The notes beneath the pieces are model-generated. The model ran no database searches, was not told the DNA's origin, and saw only the letters and a program-made list of their open reading frames with translations. A stretch of 44,829 nucleotides of DNA, from contig DASYKU010000022.1 in NCBI GenBank assembly GCA_035995165.1, positions 1-44,829 on the forward strand. The letters are read 5' to 3'. The DNA is from Mycobacteriales bacterium. Its GTDB lineage: Bacteria; Actinomycetota; Actinomycetes; Mycobacteriales; CADCTP01. Shown here piece after piece: positions 26,557 through 35,280 of the stretch. Each line of letters begins with the position of its first letter. The first letter of the stretch is position 1. Both the position numbers and the translations under genes were made by a program.

Positions 26557-27527
26557 GCAACGCTGCCGCGTCCGGCGCCGGCGTTCCGCGCGCCGGCACC
26601 CCGGGCGCCGGCGTTCCGCGCGCCGGCACCCGGGGCCCGGATGAGCCGGCGGGCCGGGCGACCGCGCCCGGTGGGACCGGGCCGCGGATCGTCGTCGTCG
26701 GGGACGCTGCTCTCGACGTGCTGGCGCGGGCGGACGCGCTGCCGGTGCCGGGCGGGGACGCGCGGGCGACGATCGCGCTGCGGCCGGGCGGGGCGGGCGC
26801 CAACACCGCGGCCTGGCTGGCCGCCTGCGGCGCGCGGCCGGTGCTGGTCTCCCGGGTCGGGACGGACCCGGCGGCCGCGCAGGTCCGGGCCGAGCTGGCC
26901 GCCGCGGGCGTGGACGCCGTGCTGGCCGCCGACCCCGGAGCGCCGACCTGCACGGTGCTGGTGCTGGTGGACCGGACCGGGCAGCGGACCATGCTCGCCG
27001 ACCGGGGCGCGGCCGGACGGCTGGACCCGGCCGACATCGCGACGTCGGCCCTGGCCGGCGCCCGGCATCTCCATCTGTCCGGGTACGTCCTGCTGGACGA
27101 GTCCTCCCGGCCCGCGGGTCTGGCCGCGCTGGCGGCGGCGCGGCGGGCGGGGCTGACCACGTCGGTCGACCCGCAGGCCGCCGAGCTGCTGGAGCCGGGC
27201 TTCCTGGACCTGGTCCGGGACGTCGATCTGCTGCTGCCGAGCGCGGGGGAGCTGGCCGCGCTCGGCGGCGCGGCGGCGGTGCTCGACGCGGTCGGCGCGA
27301 TCGCGGTGACCGCGGGTCCGGGCGGGGCGACCTGGCTCGACCGCGACGGCGGGCTCTGGAACGTCCCGGCCGCGCCGGTCGACCCGGTCGACACCACCGG
27401 CGCCGGGGACGCGTTCGACGCCGGCCTGCTGGCCGCCCGCATCGGCGGCGCGACCCCGCTCGACGCGCTCCGCGCCGGGGTCGCCGCCGGCACCCGCGCC
27501 GTCCAACACCCCGGCGCCTGGCCCTGA
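26553..27527 (+). CDS. psuK: PfkB-family kinase, probable pseudouridine kinase PsuK
   Basis: 324 residues. PfkB signature 1 region is PGGAGANTAAWLAACG and signature 2 is DTTGAGDAFDAG (280-291), with catalytic D286 and the anion hole GAG. It would phosphorylate pseudouridine to feed PsuG; coupling to psuG by GTGA supports that substrate among PfkB sugars. The first about 45 residues before GPRIVVVGD are an extra Ala/Gly/Pro/Arg tail made of a 30-bp tandem repeat (GAGVPRAGTP twice) and are unlike other PfkB proteins. No alternative in-frame start with a ribosome site near the true domain start was seen. Confidence 0.88.
   Translation: MSNAAASGAGVPRAGTPGAGVPRAGTRGPDEPAGRATAPGGTGPRIVVVGDAALDVLARADALPVPGGDARATIALRPGGAGANTAAWLAACGARPVLVSRVGTDPAAAQVRAELAAAGVDAVLAADPGAPTCTVLVLVDRTGQRTMLADRGAAGRLDPADIATSALAGARHLHLSGYVLLDESSRPAGLAALAAARRAGLTTSVDPQAAELLEPGFLDLVRDVDLLLPSAGELAALGGAAAVLDAVGAIAVTAGPGGATWLDRDGGLWNVPAAPVDPVDTTGAGDAFDAGLLAARIGGATPLDALRAGVAAGTRAVQHPGAWP
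26574..26633 (+). repeat. 30-bp in-frame tandem duplication at the psuK 5' end
   Basis: Two almost exact 30-bp units (26574-26603, 26604-26633), each starting GGCGCCGGCGTTCCGCGCGC, encode GAGVPRAGT twice. Confidence 0.85.
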
Positions 27528-27540
27528 CCCGCGGCCCGCT

Positions 27541-27546
27541 TAGGGT
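27541..27546 (+). promoter_or_regulatory. Leaderless-type -10 box of the amidohydrolase gene (TAGGGT)
   Basis: TAGGGT, 7 nt, ATG. The lepB gene uses the same hexamer at 6 nt (36516). Confidence 0.5.
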
Positions 27547-27553
27547 GCGGGGC

Positions 27554-28621
27554 ATGCGGGTGCACGTCAGGGGAGTGGTCCTGCCGGCGGGCGAGCAGCG
27601 CGACCTCTGGATCGTCGACGGACGCCTGACGTACGAGCCGGTGCGCGACGCCGAGACCCTGACCACCGAGGGCTGGATCGTGCCCGGGCTGGTCGACTGC
27701 CACTGCCACGTCGGCATGAAGCCCGTCGGCGACGCGACCGAGGAGGAGATGGTCGCCCAGGCCGTCGCCGACCGGGACGCGGGCGCGCTGCTGATCCGCG
27801 ACGCCGGCTCCCCGGTGGACAACCGGTTCATCCAGGACCGCGACGACCTGCCCCGGCTGATCCGGGCCGGCCGGCACGTGGCCCGGCCCAAGCGCTACCT
27901 GCGCGACGTCGGCGTCGAGGTCGAGCCGGACGGCCTGGTCGCCGCGGTCGAGGAGCAGGCCGGCCTCGGCGACGGCTGGGTCAAGCTCGTCGGGGACTGG
28001 ATCGACCGCTCGGTGGGCGACCTCGTCCCGCTCTGGCCGGACGACGCGCTGGCCGCCGCGGTCGCCCGGGCGCACGAGCTCGGCGCCCGGGTCGCGGTCC
28101 ACACGTTCAGCGAGGACGCGCTGCCCGGGCTGATCGCGGCCGGGGTGGACACGATCGAGCACGGCACCGGCCTGACCGACGCGCTGCTGGACGAGGCCGC
28201 CCGCAAGGGCATCCACGTCACGCCGACCCTGCTCAACATCGAGACGTTTCCGGACATCGCCGGCACGGCGTCGAAGTACCCGGCGTACGCGGAGCACATG
28301 CGGGCCCTGCACCGCACCGCCCACGCCCGCATCCGGGCCGCGTACGAGGCCGGGGTCCCGCTGCTGGCCGGCACCGACGCGGGCGGGGTCCTGCCGCACG
28401 GGCTGGTGGCGAAGGAGATCCAGCAGCTGCACGCGGCCGGGATCCCGGCCGAGGCGGCGCTGGCGGCCGGCTCCTGGGGTGCGCGCGCGTTCCTCGGCCT
28501 GCCCGGCCTGGCCGAGGGCGCGCCCGCCGACCTCGTCGTCTACGCGGACGACCCCCGCAAGGAGCTCGGCACGATCACCGCCCCGGTCCGGATCGTGCTG
28601 CGCGGCGCGGTGGTCCGGTAA
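27554..28621 (+). CDS. Metal-dependent amidohydrolase
   Basis: 355 residues of the amidohydrolase superfamily. A small N-terminal beta domain leads to the metal motif VDCHCHVG (H50, H52). WVKLVGDW supplies the bridging Lys, AVHTFSE and DTIEHGTGL supply the two further His, and LLAGTDAGG the catalytic Asp. The C-terminal ADLVVYADDPRKELG strand pair completes the composite domain. This is the imidazolonepropionase/prolidase-like subgroup, hydrolysing a cyclic amide or peptide bond; substrate not assignable. The ATG fits the TAGGGT leaderless promoter; a second ATG three codons upstream (27545) would lie within that promoter. It precedes proS. Confidence 0.92.
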   Translation: MRVHVRGVVLPAGEQRDLWIVDGRLTYEPVRDAETLTTEGWIVPGLVDCHCHVGMKPVGDATEEEMVAQAVADRDAGALLIRDAGSPVDNRFIQDRDDLPRLIRAGRHVARPKRYLRDVGVEVEPDGLVAAVEEQAGLGDGWVKLVGDWIDRSVGDLVPLWPDDALAAAVARAHELGARVAVHTFSEDALPGLIAAGVDTIEHGTGLTDALLDEAARKGIHVTPTLLNIETFPDIAGTASKYPAYAEHMRALHRTAHARIRAAYEAGVPLLAGTDAGGVLPHGLVAKEIQQLHAAGIPAEAALAAGSWGARAFLGLPGLAEGAPADLVVYADDPRKELGTITAPVRIVLRGAVVR

Positions 28622-28650
28622 CCCGGAGGCGACCGCCGCTGCACGGCCCG

Positions 28651-28656
28651 TACCCT
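28651..28656 (+). promoter_or_regulatory. Leaderless-type -10 box of proS (TACCCT)
   Basis: TACCCT, 8 nt, ATG. A CGGAGG run at 28623 is much too far upstream to be the ribosome site. Confidence 0.45.
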
Positions 28657-28664
28657 CTGCTGGC

Positions 28665-30065
28665 ATGGCACGAGTGCTCACCCCGCAGGCGGAGGACTTC
28701 CCCCGCTGGTATCAGGACGTCCTGGCCAAGGCCGAGCTGGCCGAGAACGGCCCGGTCCGCGGGACCATGGTCATCCGGCCGTACGGGTACTCGCTCTGGG
28801 AACGGATGCAGTCCGAAGTGGACGACCGCATCAAGGCGGCCGGCGCGAAGAACGCGTACTTCCCGCTGTTCATCCCCGAGTCGTACCTGAAGAAGGAAGC
28901 CCAGCACGTCGAGGGGTTCAGCCCCGAGCTGGCCGTGGTCACCATCGGCGGCGGCAAGGTGCTGGAGGAGCCGATCGTCGTGCGGCCGACCTCCGAGACG
29001 ATCATCAACGCGTCGTTCGCGAAGTGGGTGCAGAGCTACCGCGACCTGCCGCTGCTGATCAACCAGTGGGCGAACGTGGTGCGCTGGGAGATGCGGCCGC
29101 GGCTGCTGCTGCGCACGACCGAGTTCCTCTGGCAGGAGGGACACACCGCGCACGCGACCGAGCCGGAGGCCCGAGCGTACGCGCGGCAGATCCTGCGGGA
29201 CGTGTACGAGGACTTCGTCGTCGACGTGCTCGCGATGCCGGTCGTGGTCGGCCGCAAGACTGCGCGGGAGCGGTTCGCCGGGGCCACGAACACGATGACC
29301 ATGGAGCTCATGACCCGCGACGGCAAGGCGCTGCAGATGGGCACCTCGCACGAGCTGGGGCAGAATTTCGCCAAGGCGTTCGGGATCGAGTTCCTGGCGC
29401 CCAGCGGGCAGCGGGAGTACGCCTGGCAGACGTCGTGGGGGTCCTCGACCCGCATGCTCGGCGGTCTGGTCATGGCGCACGGCGACGACGACGGGCTGCG
29501 CGTCCCGCCGCGGCTCGCCCCGGTCCAGGTCGCGGTGATCGTGATCAAGGCGGAGGCGGCCGAGGCCGCGGTCCGGGTCGCGGACGAGCTGCGGTCCGCG
29601 GGCATCCGGGTCGAGCTGGACGACCGGGCCGACATCCCGTTCGGGCGGCGGGCGGTGGACTGGGAGCTCAAGGGCGTGCCGCTGCGGGTCGAGATCGGCC
29701 CGCGCGACCTGGCCGAGGAGCGCTGCATGCTGGTCCGCCGGATCGCCGGCAACAAGACGCCGACGCCGCTGGCCGGGCTGCTCAACGCCGTGCGGGTCGC
29801 GCTGGTCGAGGACCAGGTCTCGCTGTACGACGAGTCGCTGCGGATGCGGGACTCCCGGATCGTCGACGTGAAGACGATCGACGACGCGGCCGACGCGTGC
29901 GTGACCGGGTGGGCCCGGCTGCCGTGGTCGGAGCTCGGCCCGGAGGGCGAGGCCAAGCTGGCGGAGCGGTCGGTGACCGTCCGCTGCCTCACCCGTGCCG
30001 ACGGGTCGCTGCCCGAGACCGGCGACGAGCCCGACGTCCTCGCGTACTGCGCCCGCGCTTACTAG
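28665..30065 (+). CDS. proS: Prolyl-tRNA synthetase, archaeal/eukaryotic type (ProS type 3)
   Basis: 466 residues, charging tRNA-Pro. There is no INS editing insert, so it is not the usual long bacterial ProS. Class II motif 1 region is FAKWVQSYRDLPLLINQW, motif 2 RWEMRPRLLLRTTEFLWQEGHTAHA, and motif 3 lies in the STRMLGGLVMAHGDDDG region. The anticodon-binding domain follows (VQVAVIVIK ... WELKGVPLRVEIGPRDL). The C-terminal zinc-like extension ends in the conserved terminal Tyr (CARAY). The ATG is set by the N-terminus MARVLTPQAEDFPRWYQDVL. A full copy of the dispersed GC-rich repeat starts 2 nt after its TAG stop. Confidence 0.95.
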   Translation: MARVLTPQAEDFPRWYQDVLAKAELAENGPVRGTMVIRPYGYSLWERMQSEVDDRIKAAGAKNAYFPLFIPESYLKKEAQHVEGFSPELAVVTIGGGKVLEEPIVVRPTSETIINASFAKWVQSYRDLPLLINQWANVVRWEMRPRLLLRTTEFLWQEGHTAHATEPEARAYARQILRDVYEDFVVDVLAMPVVVGRKTARERFAGATNTMTMELMTRDGKALQMGTSHELGQNFAKAFGIEFLAPSGQREYAWQTSWGSSTRMLGGLVMAHGDDDGLRVPPRLAPVQVAVIVIKAEAAEAAVRVADELRSAGIRVELDDRADIPFGRRAVDWELKGVPLRVEIGPRDLAEERCMLVRRIAGNKTPTPLAGLLNAVRVALVEDQVSLYDESLRMRDSRIVDVKTIDDAADACVTGWARLPWSELGPEGEAKLAERSVTVRCLTRADGSLPETGDEPDVLAYCARAY

Positions 30066-30067
30066 CC

Positions 30068-30170
30068 GTCGGGGGCGGCCCCCGTAACCCCCGGGCGGGG
30101 CTTGGGCGCGGTGCCGGCCCGGGCGCTGATCTCTTCCACCGAGCCCCGCCGGGGGCGGAGGGCCCCATCA
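30068..30170 (+). repeat. Dispersed GC-rich intergenic repeat, copy B
   Basis: About 103 bp almost identical to 7117-7218, same strand, again immediately behind a TAG stop (proS). The conserved outer stem in the second half is kept by G-U pairs where bases differ from copy A, hinting that RNA structure matters. Confidence 0.8.
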
Positions 30171-30235
30171 CCTTCACCGGGCTCCGTCGGGGCGGAGGGC
30201 CCCATCACCTTCATCCCGCTGGGGCGGAAGGCCCG
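30171..30235 (+). repeat. Tandem partial units following copy B
   Basis: The word GGGGCGGAGGGCCCCATCAC recurs (30155-30172 region and 30189-30208), with a third worn form at 30221. The rest of the gap to 30326 shows nothing else. Confidence 0.6.
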
Positions 30236-30326
30236 AGCACGCGCGCGGGTGTTGGAGGGGGTGACCGGTCTGCGGCGATGTGATCACGGTTCGGTATTGG
30301 TGAGGCGGGCGGCAGGACTGCCTTTC

Positions 30327-30332
30327 TAGGCT
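30327..30332 (+). promoter_or_regulatory. Leaderless-type -10 box of the ABC permease gene (TAGGCT)
   Basis: TAGGCT, 6 nt (GCGGGT), ATG; same hexamer and spacing as ffh. No Shine-Dalgarno. Confidence 0.55.
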
Positions 30333-30338
30333 GCGGGT

Positions 30339-33023
30339 ATGGCGCGACGGCAGGTCCCGGGCGTGCGGCGACGTCCCGGGCCGGCCCACCTGCTGCTGTC
30401 CCGGCCCTGGGTCCGGGCCCCACTGGCGGCGCTGACCCAGCCCGGCGCCTCGGCCGCGGTGCTGGTCGCGACCGCCGTGCTCGGCATCGCCGCGGCGACC
30501 GCGCCGCTGTTCCTGTCGGCGGCCACCAGCGGCGCGCTGCACCGGGCGGTGGCGACCTGCCCGGACTCGTACACCCCGGGCGTGACGAACCGGTCCGCGG
30601 ACAGCACCGACGCGGTCCTCCCGGCGCCCGCGAGTACGTACGCGGTGGCCGAGGACGGCGCTGTGCGGCAGGTGCTGGCCCGGCGCGGGGTGCCGGTCGG
30701 CGAGCGGATCCTGGTGCTGCCGGCGGCCAGCAACGACGGCTTCCTCACCGTCGGCACCGGCCGGACCGAGCTGTCGGTCACCGCGTTCGCGAGCCCGAGC
30801 GCGCTGAGCAAGGTCACCGTGCTGCGCGGGCACCCGGGCGACCCCGGGCTCTGGCTGCCGGACGGGCTGGCGCGCAATCTCGGCGTGGACGCCGGGGACA
30901 AGGTCACCGCCCGCGGCAAGCCGGAGCCGGTCGCCGGTGTCTACCGCGACCTGAACGACCCGAGCTACGGCGGCAGCCTGCCCGTCGCCTGGTGCCGCTG
31001 GGCGACGCTGATCGTGCCGACGATCGGCGACGCCGGCCCGCCGGTACGCCCGCTGGTGCTGACCGACGACCGCACCCTGCTCACGCTGGCGCAGAACGAC
31101 CGGCCCTGGGCGACCTGGTCGGCCGCGATCGACCCGGCCACCGCCCGGGCCGCCGACGCGGCCACGGTCGCGGCGGCGATCCAGGGCGCCGGGCCGGAGG
31201 TGTTCAGCACCGCCGGCGTGGTCGGGACGTACGTGGACCTCGACACGCTGGCCGGCGCCGCCGCCCGGGCGACCCAGGTCCGGGGCGCGCTGGCCGACGC
31301 GACCCGGCCGGCCGCGTACGCCGCGGTGCTGGTCGCGCTGCTGCTGGTGGCCGCGGCCGGCGGGTACTGGGCCGAGCGCCGGGCCGGCGAGGTCCGGCTG
31401 CTGGCCGCCCGCGGCATCGGGCCGCCGGGGCTGGCCGGCAAGGCCGTGCTGGAGATGATCGGCCCGGCGGTGGCCGGGACCCTGATCGGCTGGGCCGTGA
31501 CGCTGGCCGCCGCCCCGCACCTGGGCCCGTCCCCCCTGCTCGACGACGGCGCCGGCGTCCGGGCGCTGTGGACGGTGGCGGTCGCGCTGGTCGCCGGTCT
31601 GCTCGCGCTGGGCGCGGTCGCCGGCCTGCGTGGCCGCTCCACCGGTGAGCGCCCGCTCGGGCTGGAGCGCTCCCGCTGGGCCTTCGTGCCCTGGGAGCTG
31701 CTGCTGGTCGGGGCCGCGATCTGGTCGTACCAGCGGCTGCGCGGCGTCGGCGCGGTCAGCAGCGGCGGCGAGTCGGTCCGGATCGACCCGCTGGTGGTGG
31801 CGCTGCCGCTGCTGGCGCTGGCCGGGCTGACCGTGCTGGTGGTGCGGCTGATCGGGCTGCCCGTGGGCAGGCTGCAGGCGCTCGGCGGCCGGTTGCCGGT
31901 GCCCGGGTTCCTCGCCGTCCGCCGCCTCACCGCCGCCCGGACCGTCTCCGCCGGCGTACTCGTCGCGGTCGCGCTGCCGGTCGGCGTGCTTGTCGTCTGC
32001 GCCTCGCTGTCGGCCTCGGTCCGGGCCACCGTCGACACCAAGACGGCCACGTACGTCGGTGCCGGCGTCGCGTTGCGCACGGACGCCAGGCCCGGGGTGT
32101 TCGCCGACCCCGGGCCGACCGGCACGCCGGTCAGCCTGCTGCCGGAGGCCCTGGACACGTTCTCCCAGGAGCTGCCGGTGCTGGCCGTGGACCCGGCCAC
32201 CTTCGCCCGGTACGCCTACTGGCGCCGCGCGTTCGCCACCGAGCCGCTGCCGGACCTGCTCGCCCGGCTCGGGCCGGCCCAGGACGGCAGCGTGCCCGCG
32301 ATCCTGGCCGGGGGCGGCGACGAGGACGTCGACCATGTCTCGCTGGAGTCGCAGACGGTCCGCGTGCACGTGGTCGCCCGGACCGCCGTGTTCCCGGGCA
32401 TGCGCTCCGTGGCCGAGCCGCTGCTGGTGGTCGACCGGCACGCGCTGCCGGCGCTGAACCCGTACACGGCCCGCAGCGAGGAGGTCTGGACCCGGCCCGC
32501 CGACGCCGCGGCCGCCACCCGCGCGATCGGCGCGAAGGGCCTGCACGTGACCGGGCAGGTCAACCAGGAGAGCATCGTGCGCAACACCGACCTCTACCCG
32601 GTGACCTGGACCTTCGGCTACGTCCAGGTGCTGGCCGCGCTGGCCGGCGTGATCGGGGTGACCGCGCTGCTGCTCTACCTCGCGGCCCGGCAACGGTCCC
32701 GCACCGCCGCGTACGCGTTGAGCCGGCGGATGGGGCTGACCCGGCGGGCCCACCTGGCCTCGCTGCTGGCCGAGCTGAGCGTCGCGGTCGGGCTGGGTGC
32801 GCTCGCCGGGGTCGTGCTGGCCCGGCTGGTGCTGGCGCCGGTGGTGCGGGTGCTGAACCTGGAGCCGGGGCGGCCGCCGTACGCGGCCGTGCTGGTGGTC
32901 TCGGCCGGGGCGGTGGCCGGGGTCGTGGCCGGGGCGATCGGGCTGGTGCTGCTGGGTGCGCTCTCGGCCCAGGCGGTCGCGGACCGGGCCCGGCCCGCGG
33001 ACGTGCTGCGGGGCGTGGAATGA
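30339..33023 (+). CDS. FtsX/MacB-type ABC transporter permease
   Basis: 894 residues. One N-terminal membrane helix (about 39-62), a long periplasmic/extracellular domain (about 63-320), then helices near 327-345 leading into ERRAGEVRLLAARGIGPPGLAGKAVLE, the cytoplasmic coupling segment of FtsX domains. There is a second group of helices, another external domain (about 560-750), and a final FtsX domain from about 760 (ALAGVIGVTALLLYLAARQRSRTAAYALSRRMGLTRR). Two FtsX units in one chain is the actinobacterial layout; such exporters handle lipoproteins, antibiotics or cell-wall signals. The ATPase gene follows with an ATGA overlap. Cargo unknown. Confidence 0.88.
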   Translation: MARRQVPGVRRRPGPAHLLLSRPWVRAPLAALTQPGASAAVLVATAVLGIAAATAPLFLSAATSGALHRAVATCPDSYTPGVTNRSADSTDAVLPAPASTYAVAEDGAVRQVLARRGVPVGERILVLPAASNDGFLTVGTGRTELSVTAFASPSALSKVTVLRGHPGDPGLWLPDGLARNLGVDAGDKVTARGKPEPVAGVYRDLNDPSYGGSLPVAWCRWATLIVPTIGDAGPPVRPLVLTDDRTLLTLAQNDRPWATWSAAIDPATARAADAATVAAAIQGAGPEVFSTAGVVGTYVDLDTLAGAAARATQVRGALADATRPAAYAAVLVALLLVAAAGGYWAERRAGEVRLLAARGIGPPGLAGKAVLEMIGPAVAGTLIGWAVTLAAAPHLGPSPLLDDGAGVRALWTVAVALVAGLLALGAVAGLRGRSTGERPLGLERSRWAFVPWELLLVGAAIWSYQRLRGVGAVSSGGESVRIDPLVVALPLLALAGLTVLVVRLIGLPVGRLQALGGRLPVPGFLAVRRLTAARTVSAGVLVAVALPVGVLVVCASLSASVRATVDTKTATYVGAGVALRTDARPGVFADPGPTGTPVSLLPEALDTFSQELPVLAVDPATFARYAYWRRAFATEPLPDLLARLGPAQDGSVPAILAGGGDEDVDHVSLESQTVRVHVVARTAVFPGMRSVAEPLLVVDRHALPALNPYTARSEEVWTRPADAAAATRAIGAKGLHVTGQVNQESIVRNTDLYPVTWTFGYVQVLAALAGVIGVTALLLYLAARQRSRTAAYALSRRMGLTRRAHLASLLAELSVAVGLGALAGVVLARLVLAPVVRVLNLEPGRPPYAAVLVVSAGAVAGVVAGAIGLVLLGALSAQAVADRARPADVLRGVE

Positions 33024-33877
33024 CCCACCGCGCCGTCCCCGACCGCCCCCGCCGCGCCGCCGGCAGCCCGGCGCCGGTCGCCCCGGCGCCCGGTGGCCCG
33101 CTTCCCGTCGGTCCGGCGCTGGTCGGTCCGGCGCTGGTCGGTCCGGCGTCTGGCGGCCCGGCCTCCGGTGGCTCCGCGCCGGTCGACCTCCCGGACCGGC
33201 CGGTCATGGCGGCGGCGTGCAACGACCTGACCAAGGTCTACCGGGTGGCCGGCGCCCCGGTGACCGCACTGGACGGGGTCGACAAGGACTTCCCGGCCGG
33301 CGCCGTCACCACGGTCGTCGGCCCGTCCGGGTCCGGGAAGTCCTCCCTGCTGCGGATCCTGGCCCTGGTCGACCGCCCCAGCACCGGGTCCGTACGGATC
33401 CGGCGCGAGGAGGTCGGCTGCGTCGGCATCCGCGGCCGCCGGCTGCTGCGCCGGACCGAGATCGGCTACCTCTTCCAGGACCCGACCGCGAACCTGGTCG
33501 CGGACCTGGACGCGACCGAGCAGCTGCGGTTCGCGGCCCGGCTGCGGGGCCTGCGCCCGGACCCGGCCGAGGTCACCCGGCTGCTGGTGCTGCTCGGGCT
33601 GGAGCACCGGGCCCGGCACCTGCCCGCGCAGCTGTCCGGCGGCGAGCAGCAGCGGCTCGCGGTCGCCTGCTCGGTGCTGGGCCGGCCCTCGATCGTCATC
33701 GCCGACGAGCCGACGGCCGAGCTGGACTCGGCCGCCGCCGACCGGGTGCTGGAGGCGTTCGCCGACCTGGGCGGGGAGGGGGTCGCGTTCGTGGTCTCCT
33801 CGCACGACCCGCGGGTGGTCGAGCGGACCGACCACCTGCTCCGTCTGGACCGCGGCCGCCCGGTCGAGTCCTGGTGA
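33020..33877 (+). CDS. ABC transporter ATPase (LolD/MacB type)
   Basis: 285 residues. Walker A GPSGSGKSS, Q-loop YLFQDPTANL, signature LSGGEQQR, Walker B IVIADEPTAELD and H-loop VSSHDPRV are all intact. EPTAELD and the short domain fit the MacB/LolD class that powers FtsX-type permeases. It begins ATG overlapping the permease stop (ATGA). The N-terminal about 65 residues before AACNDLTKVYRV are a Pro/Ala/Gly/Val tail partly made from a 15-bp tandem repeat (VGPAL, VGPAL, VGPAS), which is not part of the ATPase fold. The true start could lie further in if this tail is not translated, for example at GTG 33188-33240 region codons, but no ribosome site was seen. Confidence 0.92.
   Translation: MTHRAVPDRPRRAAGSPAPVAPAPGGPLPVGPALVGPALVGPASGGPASGGSAPVDLPDRPVMAAACNDLTKVYRVAGAPVTALDGVDKDFPAGAVTTVVGPSGSGKSSLLRILALVDRPSTGSVRIRREEVGCVGIRGRRLLRRTEIGYLFQDPTANLVADLDATEQLRFAARLRGLRPDPAEVTRLLVLLGLEHRARHLPAQLSGGEQQRLAVACSVLGRPSIVIADEPTAELDSAAADRVLEAFADLGGEGVAFVVSSHDPRVVERTDHLLRLDRGRPVESW
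33107..33151 (+). repeat. 15-bp in-frame tandem repeat in the ABC ATPase leader
   Basis: GTCGGTCCGGCGCTG occurs twice (33107, 33122) and once with two or three changes (33137), coding VGPAL-VGPAL-VGPAS. Confidence 0.8.
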
Positions 33878-33912
33878 GACCGGTCGGGTCGGGACGACCT
33901 CCGCACATCTGG

Positions 33913-33963
33913 CATGATGGTCGACTGAGCGCGTCCTCTCGCCGGGTCCCTCTCAACCCGGCG
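33913..33963 (+). promoter_or_regulatory. rpsP promoter candidate and leader hairpin
   Basis: CATGAT at 33913-33918 (A2 and T6 of a -10 kept) is the best promoter hint in the 174-nt gap. It is followed by an 8-bp hairpin CGCCGGGT/ACCCGGCG with an 8-nt loop at 33940-33963. The leader from there to GTG is about 90 nt. No -35 is clear. Confidence 0.35.
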
Positions 33964-34051
33964 GGTGTACGCCCGTCTCGGTGAACGTCCCGCGTGCCCC
34001 ACTCGCGGACCGGTCGCCCGTCCATTCCGAGCAGCTGGAGTTCCTGCACCC

Positions 34052-34531
34052 GTGGCCACCAAGATCAAGCTCATGCGCATCGGCAAGATGCGCGAGCCGC
34101 ACTACCGCATCGTCGTCGCCGACGCCCGTACGAAGCGGGACGGCCGCTCCATCGAGGCGGTCGGCGAGTACCACCCCAAGGACGACCCGTCGACGATCAA
34201 GGTCGACTCCGACCGGATCCAGTACTGGCTCGGTGTCGGCGCGCAGCCGACCGAGTCCGTGGCCGCGATCCTGCGGGTCACCGGCGACTGGCAGAAGTTC
34301 AGGAACGAGCCGGCGCCCCCGCCCATGCTGGTCGCCGCGCCGAAGCGTGACCGCCGGGCCGCCTTCGAGGAGGCCGCCCGCGAGTCGATGAACAGCTCCG
34401 ACTCCACCGGCGGCGGCGACGCGACCACTCCGCGCAAGCGGGCGCCGAAGAGGACCGCCGCCGCCGCCGAGGCCCCGGCCGCCACCGAGACTCCGGCTGA
34501 GGCTCCGGCCGAGGCCACCCCGGAGGCGTAG
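34052..34531 (+). CDS. rpsP: 30S ribosomal protein S16
   Basis: 159 residues. The conserved body is [25 protein letters not shown] ... [12 protein letters not shown] ... [11 protein letters not shown] (about 1-85). Then comes a long Ala/Pro/Glu/Thr-rich tail of about 70 residues ending [13 protein letters not shown], as is common in actinobacterial S16. The GTG start is fixed by the S16 N-terminus; GGAG sits 11 nt upstream. It heads the run rpsP-khpA-rimM-trmD with no or minimal gaps (khpA GTG follows the TAG directly). Confidence 0.97.
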   Translation: MATKIKLMRIGKMREPHYRIVVADARTKRDGRSIEAVGEYHPKDDPSTIKVDSDRIQYWLGVGAQPTESVAAILRVTGDWQKFRNEPAPPPMLVAAPKRDRRAAFEEAARESMNSSDSTGGGDATTPRKRAPKRTAAAAEAPAATETPAEAPAEATPEA

Positions 34532-34762
34532 GTGCTCGAGGCTGCTCTCGAGCACCTGGTCCGGGGGATCGTCGAACACCCGGACGACGTACGGGTCGAC
34601 CTGGTCACCTCCCGCCGCGGCAAGCGGCTGGAGGTCCGGGTCAACCCCGAGGACCTCGGCAAGGTGATCGGCCGTAGTGGCCGTACCGCGAAGGCGCTGC
34701 GTCAGGTGGTCGCCGGCATCGGCGGCCGCGGCGTGCGCGTCGACGTGGTCGACACCGACTGA
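34532..34762 (+). CDS. khpA: KH-domain RNA-binding protein KhpA
   Basis: 76 residues with one KH domain: RLEVRVNPEDLGKVIGRSGRTAKALRQVVAGI, GxxG motif GRSG. It binds RNA with KhpB and influences cell division and ribosome assembly in other bacteria. The GTG begins on the base after the rpsP TAG stop, so translation is coupled. Position between S16 and RimM is the conserved one. Confidence 0.95.
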   Translation: MLEAALEHLVRGIVEHPDDVRVDLVTSRRGKRLEVRVNPEDLGKVIGRSGRTAKALRQVVAGIGGRGVRVDVVDTD

Positions 34763-34770
34763 TCTCCGTC

Positions 34771-35280
34771 GTGGACCTCGTGGTCGGGCGGGTCGGCAAG
34801 CCGCACGGTCTCAACGGCGCCGTCACCGTCGAGCTACGCACCGACGACCCGGACGCGCGGTTCGCGCCCGGGTCGTCGCTGCGTACGGACCCGGCCGAGC
34901 GCGGTCCGCTGACCGTCGCCGGTGTGCACCCGCGCTCCGGCGGCATCGTCGTGTCCTTCGAGGGGTTCGGCTCCCGGGAGGACGCGGAATCGCTGCGCGG
35001 CACCGTGCTGGTCGTCGACTCGGCCGAGCTGCCGGACATCGACGAGGACGACGAGTGGTACGACCACCAGCTCGTCGGCCTCGCCGCCGTCGACCCGGCC
35101 GGCACGACCCTGGGCACGGTCAGCGACGTGGTCCACTCGGCTGCCTCCGACCTGCTGGTCGTGCGGGACGCCGAGGACCGTGAGCACCTGGTCCCGTTCG
35201 TCCGGGAGATGGTGCCGGCGGTGGACGTGCCCGGCGGGCGCGTGGTGGTCGACCCGCCGGAGGGGCTGTTCGACCTGTGA
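34771..35280 (+). CDS. rimM: Ribosome maturation factor RimM
   Basis: 169 residues. The N-terminal RimM domain begins [24 protein letters not shown]. The C-terminal PRC-barrel has [26 protein letters not shown] and [27 protein letters not shown]. It helps assemble the 30S head around S19. GTG start 8 nt after khpA. Its stop overlaps the trmD GTG (GTGA). Normal family length and no anomalies. Confidence 0.96.
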   Translation: MDLVVGRVGKPHGLNGAVTVELRTDDPDARFAPGSSLRTDPAERGPLTVAGVHPRSGGIVVSFEGFGSREDAESLRGTVLVVDSAELPDIDEDDEWYDHQLVGLAAVDPAGTTLGTVSDVVHSAASDLLVVRDAEDREHLVPFVREMVPAVDVPGGRVVVDPPEGLFDL

